DNA of 64,000 nucleotides. Origin: Sphingomonas mali NBRC 15500. Its GTDB lineage: Bacteria; Pseudomonadota; Alphaproteobacteria; Sphingomonadales; Sphingomonadaceae. The translations under genes and the position numbers were made by a program. Each line of letters begins with the position of its first letter. Position 1 is the first letter of the stretch. The DNA is taken from positions 50,852 to 114,851 of the forward strand of contig NZ_BCYX01000015.1 of NCBI RefSeq assembly GCF_001598415.1, written 5' to 3'. Shown one piece after another: positions 59,422 through 64,000 of this stretch. The notes under the pieces are model-generated. The model was not told where the DNA came from and searched no databases. It saw nothing but the letters and a program-made list of their open reading frames with translations.

Positions 59422-62184
59422 ATGCGTCGTTCGATCAGCCTTGTCCTGTTGCTTGCCGGCAGCGCGCCCGTCGCGCTCCACGCCCAGACCGCGCCTGCGC
59501 CCGCGCCGAGCCCGGCGCCTCCGCAGCCGAAGCCCGCATCCGCGCCGCAATCGGACGACGAGGGCGCGGACGAGAGCGACATCGTCGTCACCGGCTCGCG
59601 CGCTTTGCCCGGCGCGGTGGTCGGCGACATCCCGCCCGAACAGTCGCTCGGCCCGGCCGATGTGCGTTCGTACGGCGTCAACAGCGTCAGCGACCTGCTC
59701 AACGAACTCGCGCCCCAGATCCGCAGCGATCGCGGATCGGGCGGCGCGCCGGTCGTGCTACTCAATGGCCGCCGCATCTCGAGCTTCGCCGAAATCCGTG
59801 ATTTGCCGACCGAGGCGATCGCGCGCGTCGACATCCTGCCCGAGGAAGTCGCGCTCAAATACGGTTATGCCGCCGACCAGAAGGTCGTGAACATCGTGCT
59901 GCGCGCACGCTTCAAGTCGATCACGACCGAGCTGGGCGACCAGGTCGCGACCGAGGGCGGCCGCAATACGCCGTCGGTGACGGGCGACATCGTCACGATC
60001 CGCCGCAACAACCGCTTCAGCTTGCACGCCGGCTATACCGACAGTTCGCCGCTGTACGAAAATGAGCGCGACATCCTGCCGCCGGTAAGCAAGCCCGCGG
60101 TACCAGGGACGATCGATCTCAATCCGGGCTTCGACCAGCGACCCTATCGCACGCTCTTATCGTCGAGCCGTAATTTCCAGACCAACCTCGTCTATGCGCG
60201 GCCACTGGGCAAAGTGAACGCGACGATCAACGGCACGTTTCAGTATACCGAATCGACCGGCGCGCAGGGCCTGCCGACGCTCGATTTGACCTTGCCCGCG
60301 GGCAATCCGTTCTCCACGTCCGCCGGCGATGTCGACATCGACCGTGTCGCGACTGGCTACGCCCCGCTCAAACAGCGCAATTCGGCGCTGACCTATCACC
60401 TCGGCACCGGCTTCAATGGCCAGTTCGGGACGCAATGGCGCTGGTCGCTGACCGCCAATTACGACCGCGTCGACAGTGAGAACTTCAACGAAACCGGGTT
60501 CGATGTCAGCGCGCTTCAGGCCCGGCTCGATGCCGGCGACCCGACGTTCAATCCGCTCGGACCGATCAACCCGCTCGATTATGCGGTGGCGCCGGCCAAT
60601 CGCGGACAATCGACATCGAATAGCGGCGGGGTCGACGCATTGGTCAACGGAAAGCTGCTCAAGCTGCCGGCCGGCGACATCTCGACCGCGATCCGCGTCG
60701 GTGGCTCCTTGTCGAGCCTCGACAGCCAGTCGTATCGGCTCGGCCCACAAAACGCCCTGGTTAGCACCAGCGGATCGACCCGACGCAACGAAGCCTCGGG
60801 CCAGATCAATCTCGACGTGCCGATCGCGAGCAAGTCGAAGCACGTCCTGGCGTTCGTTGGCGACCTGTCGCTGAACGGCAATATCGCGGTCCACCAATTG
60901 TCGGACTTCGGCACGCTGACCACGCGCGGTTACGGTGCCAATTGGCAGCCGATCCAGGGCGTCCGCTTCATCGCCTCGGTGACCGATCAGGACGATGCGC
61001 CTTCTGCCGCGCAACTTGCCAATCCCACCGTCGTGACGCCCAATGTCCGCGTGTTCGACTATGTCAAAGGGGAGACGGTCAGCGTCACCAGCACGACCGG
61101 CGGCAATCCGTTCCTCAACGCCGACAGCAAGCATACGCTGAAGATCGGCCTGACCTTGAAGCCGTGGGAAAAGACCGACTTCACCCTGACCGCCAATTAC
61201 GTGAAGTCGAGCGTGCGCAACGCAATCGCCGGCTTCCCCTCGGCGACGGCAGCGGTGGAGGCTGCCTTTCCCGACCGCTTCACGCGTGACGCCGATGGCG
61301 ACCTGACCGCGATCGATACGCGGGCCGTCAATTTCGCGCGCACCGACCGGTCGGAATTGCGCTGGGGCTTCAACTTCTCGAAGCCGATCAAGTCGAAGCT
61401 GCAGAAGCAGATCGAGGCCTTTCGCGCCGGCACCGGACCCAATCCGTTCCAGGGCCTGCGCCTGCCCAATAATCGCCGTTTCGGCGACCGACCGCCAGGG
61501 ACCGGCGGTCCGCCGCCGGGCAATGGCGGCACGCCCAATAGCACCGGTACGCCGCCGCCAGTGGACGGCAGCAGCCCCAATGCGGCGCCGCCCCAGGACG
61601 GCGCACCAGGTGGCGGCCGTCCGGGTGGTGGGCGCTTTGGCGGTGGCGGGTTCGGCGGTGGTGGTGGGCGTGGTGGACGCGGCGCGTTCGGCGGCGGCGG
61701 CGGCCGGCTGCAATTCGCGTTCTACCACACCTGGCATTTCACCGACCGGGTCGAGATTTCCCCGACGCTCCCGGTGATCGACCTGCTCAATGGCGGCACG
61801 ATCGGGCAAGGCGGCCAGTCGCGCCACGAGCTCGAAGCACAAGCCGGCTATTCCAATAACGGCGTGGGCGTCCGTCTGTCGGCCGATTGGCAGAGCGGCA
61901 CGCATGTGCTGGGCGGCACGCCGGGCAATCCCAACCCGCTCGATTTTTCGAGCCTTGGGACGATCAACCTGCGGTTGTTCGCCGACCTGACGCAGCAGCT
62001 CAAGTTCCTCAAGAAGAACCCCTGGGCAGCGGGGATGCGGGTGACGCTGGCGCTCAACAACGTCCTCGATTCGCGCCAGCGCGTCCGCGACGCCAATGGC
62101 AACACGCCGATCAGTTATCAGCCCGATTATATCGACGCGATGGGCCGGACGATCCGACTAAGCGTGAGGAAGGTGTTCTTCTAA
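59422..62184 (+). CDS. TonB-dependent receptor with a Gly/Pro-rich insert
   Basis: A 920-residue outer membrane receptor. A signal peptide (LVLLLAGSAPVALHAQ), a proline/alanine-rich linker and a TonB-box-like DIVVTGSR precede a plug with GGAPVVLLNGRRI and ARVDILPEEVALKYGY. The barrel strands end in IRLSVRKVFF. Residues about 680-763 contain PPGTGGPPPGNGG and RPGGGRFGGGGFGGGG, a long Pro/Gly-rich stretch within what should be an outer loop. The insert is unusual for a receptor. The ligand is not evident; the neighbouring molybdo-enzyme genes give no clear hint. Confidence 0.9.
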   Translation: MRRSISLVLLLAGSAPVALHAQTAPAPAPSPAPPQPKPASAPQSDDEGADESDIVVTGSRALPGAVVGDIPPEQSLGPADVRSYGVNSVSDLLNELAPQIRSDRGSGGAPVVLLNGRRISSFAEIRDLPTEAIARVDILPEEVALKYGYAADQKVVNIVLRARFKSITTELGDQVATEGGRNTPSVTGDIVTIRRNNRFSLHAGYTDSSPLYENERDILPPVSKPAVPGTIDLNPGFDQRPYRTLLSSSRNFQTNLVYARPLGKVNATINGTFQYTESTGAQGLPTLDLTLPAGNPFSTSAGDVDIDRVATGYAPLKQRNSALTYHLGTGFNGQFGTQWRWSLTANYDRVDSENFNETGFDVSALQARLDAGDPTFNPLGPINPLDYAVAPANRGQSTSNSGGVDALVNGKLLKLPAGDISTAIRVGGSLSSLDSQSYRLGPQNALVSTSGSTRRNEASGQINLDVPIASKSKHVLAFVGDLSLNGNIAVHQLSDFGTLTTRGYGANWQPIQGVRFIASVTDQDDAPSAAQLANPTVVTPNVRVFDYVKGETVSVTSTTGGNPFLNADSKHTLKIGLTLKPWEKTDFTLTANYVKSSVRNAIAGFPSATAAVEAAFPDRFTRDADGDLTAIDTRAVNFARTDRSELRWGFNFSKPIKSKLQKQIEAFRAGTGPNPFQGLRLPNNRRFGDRPPGTGGPPPGNGGTPNSTGTPPPVDGSSPNAAPPQDGAPGGGRPGGGRFGGGGFGGGGGRGGRGAFGGGGGRLQFAFYHTWHFTDRVEISPTLPVIDLLNGGTIGQGGQSRHELEAQAGYSNNGVGVRLSADWQSGTHVLGGTPGNPNPLDFSSLGTINLRLFADLTQQLKFLKKNPWAAGMRVTLALNNVLDSRQRVRDANGNTPISYQPDYIDAMGRTIRLSVRKVFF

Positions 62185-62195
62185 GCCAAGCGGCC

Positions 62196-62221
62196 CCCGG
62201 AATAGCGGCCGCTATTCCGGG
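62196..62221. repeat. Perfect 26-bp palindrome after the TonB receptor
   Basis: CCCGGAATAGCGG and its inverse CCGCTATTCCGGG form a perfect palindrome 11 bases after the receptor stop codon. GCCGGC and GTCCGACG motifs follow, as after the hairpin at 6396-6422. It may end transcription or belong to a repeat family. Confidence 0.75.
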
Positions 62222-62326
62222 AGAGACGCCGGCCCGGCCGGCGGCGCCAACGGCGCCGTCCGACGCGGCTTTGCCGCGGCGAGAGGCCGACTACCACGCT
62301 CGCGCCACCAGCGCTCCCGCGCGACC

Positions 62327-63856
62327 CTACAACCCCACCTTCTTCTCCAGCCACCGCGCCGCCGCATCGGGACTGACCTTCCCGACATCGCGGTCGACCA
62401 TGTAATTGGCCTCGCGCATCGCCTCGACCGGCACGCGGCCGATCAGCGGCTTCAACGCCGCGATCATCCGCGCATCGTGCGCGTGACGCGGGGCGATGGT
62501 CAGGATCGCATCGTAATTGGGGATAGCCCCCCTGGGATCGCTCAGCACGGTCAGCTTGTCCGCCGCGATCCGCCCGTCGGACGAGAAAGCCGAGATCACG
62601 TCCGCCTGCCCGCTTTCCAGCGCGCGATACATGAAGGTCGGGTTGTAGGCATGGGCCGACCCGAAACGGATCGGATAGGCGGCGCGCACCGCTTTCCATT
62701 CGGGGCGTTCGAGGAATTCGAGGTCGGCGCCGAACTTCAGATCGGGCGCCTTGGCGACCAGATCGTCGAGGCTGGCGATTCCCAGCGCCTTGGCGCGATC
62801 GCCGCGCATCGCGAAGGCATAGGCGTTTTCGAACCCCATCCGCCCGAGCAGATTGAGTCCCTGCTTCGCTTGCCAGTCGCGGATGGCCGCCAGCATCGCA
62901 TCGCGCGGCGGCGTGTCGGTCCGCTTCATCTCGTTGGTCCAGATCGTGCCGGTATAATCGACCGCGACGTCGACATCGCTCGATGTCAGCGCGGCGAACA
63001 TGACGCCCGATCCCAGCCCTTCCTTGTAGCGCACGCGATAGCCCGCCGCCTCGAGGCGATGGCCGATCATTCGCGCCAGGATATATTGCTCGGAAAACCC
63101 CTTGGCCCCGATCGTCACCGTTTCCTGCCGCACCGGCAGCGCCGGGAGCAAGGCGACGACGACGCCGAGCGCGAGCAGGCCGAACGCGATCCACGCGCCA
63201 AGCCGTTTGCGTCGCGCGATCCCGCGCTCGATCACGCCGAGCAGCGCATCGACCGCGAGCGCCAATCCCGCCGCCGCCGTGCATCCTGCCAGCACCAAAG
63301 CCCAATTCTGCGTCTGCAGCCCGGCGAAGATCATATCGCCCAGGCTCGGCTGACCGACCGTCGTCGACAGCGTCGCCGCGCCGATCGTCCACACCGCCGC
63401 GGTGCGGATTCCCGCCATCAGAACGGATGCGACCAGCGGCGTCTCGACCAGCCGCAATTTCTGCCACGCCGTCATGCCGACGCCATCGGCCGCCTCGATC
63501 ACCGCGGGGTCGATCCCGGCGAGCCCGGTCACCCCGTTCCTGAGGATCGGCAGCAAGGCGTAGAGCGTCAGCGCCAGCAGCGAGGGAAGGAAGCCCAAAG
63601 CGGGAATCCCGCCGCCGACCAGGGTCGAGAGCGACAGCAGGATCGGATAGAAGAGCGCGAGCAGCGCGAGGCTGGGGATGGTCTGGACCAGGCTGGCGAA
63701 GCCGAGCACGATCCGCCCGACCGACGGCACCCGCGCCGACCACACAGCGAGCGGCAGGCTGAGGATGATGCCGAGCACCAAGGCGCTCATCGCCAACAAC
63801 AAATGCTGCGCGAGCAGATCGGGGACGCGTGCGAGGGCGTCGAGGAAGTCTGTCAT
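62327..63856 (-). CDS. Fused permease and substrate-binding protein for compatible solutes
   Basis: A 509-residue ABC transporter protein of the glycine betaine/choline (OpuC/ProW-ProX) class. Residues 1-230 form a permease with about six membrane segments and the EAA motif EAADGVGMTAWQKLRLVETP. Residues about 240-509 form a binding protein with TIGAKGFSEQYILARMIG, DYTGTIWTNEM and the C-terminal NYMVDRDVGKVSPDAAARWL. Such permease-binding protein fusions are known in this family. No ATPase gene is in the window; it may lie beyond the right end. Confidence 0.93.
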   Translation of the reverse strand: MTDFLDALARVPDLLAQHLLLAMSALVLGIILSLPLAVWSARVPSVGRIVLGFASLVQTIPSLALLALFYPILLSLSTLVGGGIPALGFLPSLLALTLYALLPILRNGVTGLAGIDPAVIEAADGVGMTAWQKLRLVETPLVASVLMAGIRTAAVWTIGAATLSTTVGQPSLGDMIFAGLQTQNWALVLAGCTAAAGLALAVDALLGVIERGIARRKRLGAWIAFGLLALGVVVALLPALPVRQETVTIGAKGFSEQYILARMIGHRLEAAGYRVRYKEGLGSGVMFAALTSSDVDVAVDYTGTIWTNEMKRTDTPPRDAMLAAIRDWQAKQGLNLLGRMGFENAYAFAMRGDRAKALGIASLDDLVAKAPDLKFGADLEFLERPEWKAVRAAYPIRFGSAHAYNPTFMYRALESGQADVISAFSSDGRIAADKLTVLSDPRGAIPNYDAILTIAPRHAHDARMIAALKPLIGRVPVEAMREANYMVDRDVGKVSPDAAARWLEKKVGL

Positions 63857-63863
63857 CTAAATT

Positions 63864-64000
63864 CCTCCCCGGAACGGGGAGGGGGACCGCTCGCGAAGCG
63901 AGTGGTGGAGGGGGCCTGCGACGCCTCCACCTCCTTACTTGCCGCTCGTGGGTCGCGGGCCCCCTCCACCAAGCCGCTACGCGTCTTGGTCCCCCTCCCC
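63864..64000. repeat. Composite CCTCCCC inverted repeat, cut by window end
   Basis: The left part (63864-63916, CCTCCCCGGAACGGGGAGGGGG, shown by its arms CCTCCCC and GGGGAGG) and the right part beginning with GGGCCCCCTCCACC (63957) and ending in GGTCCCCCTCCCC are inverted copies. The element continues past the window. It belongs to the same general type as 9369-9564 and 16511-16617. Confidence 0.7.

Noticed and set aside
1..64000. tRNA, rRNA, CRISPR arrays, prophage or transposase genes
   Set aside because: None of their signatures was seen on reading both strands; short RNA genes without strong motifs could still be missed.

Overview
The window is high-GC, densely packed chromosomal DNA that looks like a free-living sphingomonad (Alphaproteobacteria, Sphingomonas or a close relative). 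The reasons are the housekeeping set (lepB-rnc-era, pgi, gor), two large TonB-dependent receptors, an AmpG-type permease, an alphaproteobacterial flagellar operon with sigma-54 promoters, and several short palindromic repeats of a kind I associate with sphingomonad intergenic regions. No rRNA, tRNA, CRISPR array, phage or insertion sequence was seen. The genus is inferred from gene content only.

Layout. 1-6.4 kb: sirtuin, era/rnc/lepB (minus strand, overlapping), pgi, glutathione reductase. 6.5-12.5 kb: accessory metabolism: a secreted ChaN/TIKI-like protein; a TauD-type dioxygenase divergent from a Crp-family regulator around a perfect 20-bp palindrome; an ArsR-family regulator divergent from a NIPSNAP-monooxygenase pair; a Tat-exported GH1 glucosidase. 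12.6-30.3 kb: a flagellar island. fliA, flhA, a lytic transglycosylase, flgN, flgM, flgA and a compact second stator-like pair are on the minus strand; flgBCDEFGHIJKL, motA and motB are on the plus strand. Two divergent sigma-54-type promoters flank an array of CGGCAA motifs between the two arms. A third sigma-54 site lies in front of the transglycosylase.

30.3-42.7 kb: an outer membrane barrel, a serine hydrolase, a D-aminoacylase-like lipoprotein, an SDF transporter whose GTG start abuts a 103-bp repeat, a globin-like protein, a PBP4-type DacB, a DGPF-GST-ECF42 sigma factor module, and a second serine hydrolase downstream of an AmpG-like permease that is preceded by a coupled 13-codon reading frame. 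42.7-50.2 kb: a TonB receptor, then a small TadE/TadG/PilZ-like group and a protein joining a Phd-like N-terminus to two PAS-like domains. 50.4-57.8 kb: M13 metallopeptidase, DJ-1/PfpI protein, and a four-gene cassette (two SGNH esterases, MBOAT acyltransferase, small membrane protein) that looks like a polysaccharide acetylation unit. 57.8-64 kb: the iron-sulphur and FAD subunits of an aldehyde/xanthine-type molybdo-oxidoreductase without an adjacent molybdenum subunit, a TonB receptor with a Gly/Pro-rich insert, and a fused permease/binding protein for compatible solutes.

Themes. The flagellar genes form a nearly complete axial-structure set with their own regulators. Several genes between 31 and 45 kb (D-aminoacylase, DacB, AmpG, two beta-lactamase-fold hydrolases, TonB receptor) fit murein or D-amino-acid peptide scavenging, but that link is inference. 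The least explained items are the AmpG leader peptide module, the Phd-PAS-PAS fusion, the second stator pair and the molybdo-enzyme lacking its large subunit.
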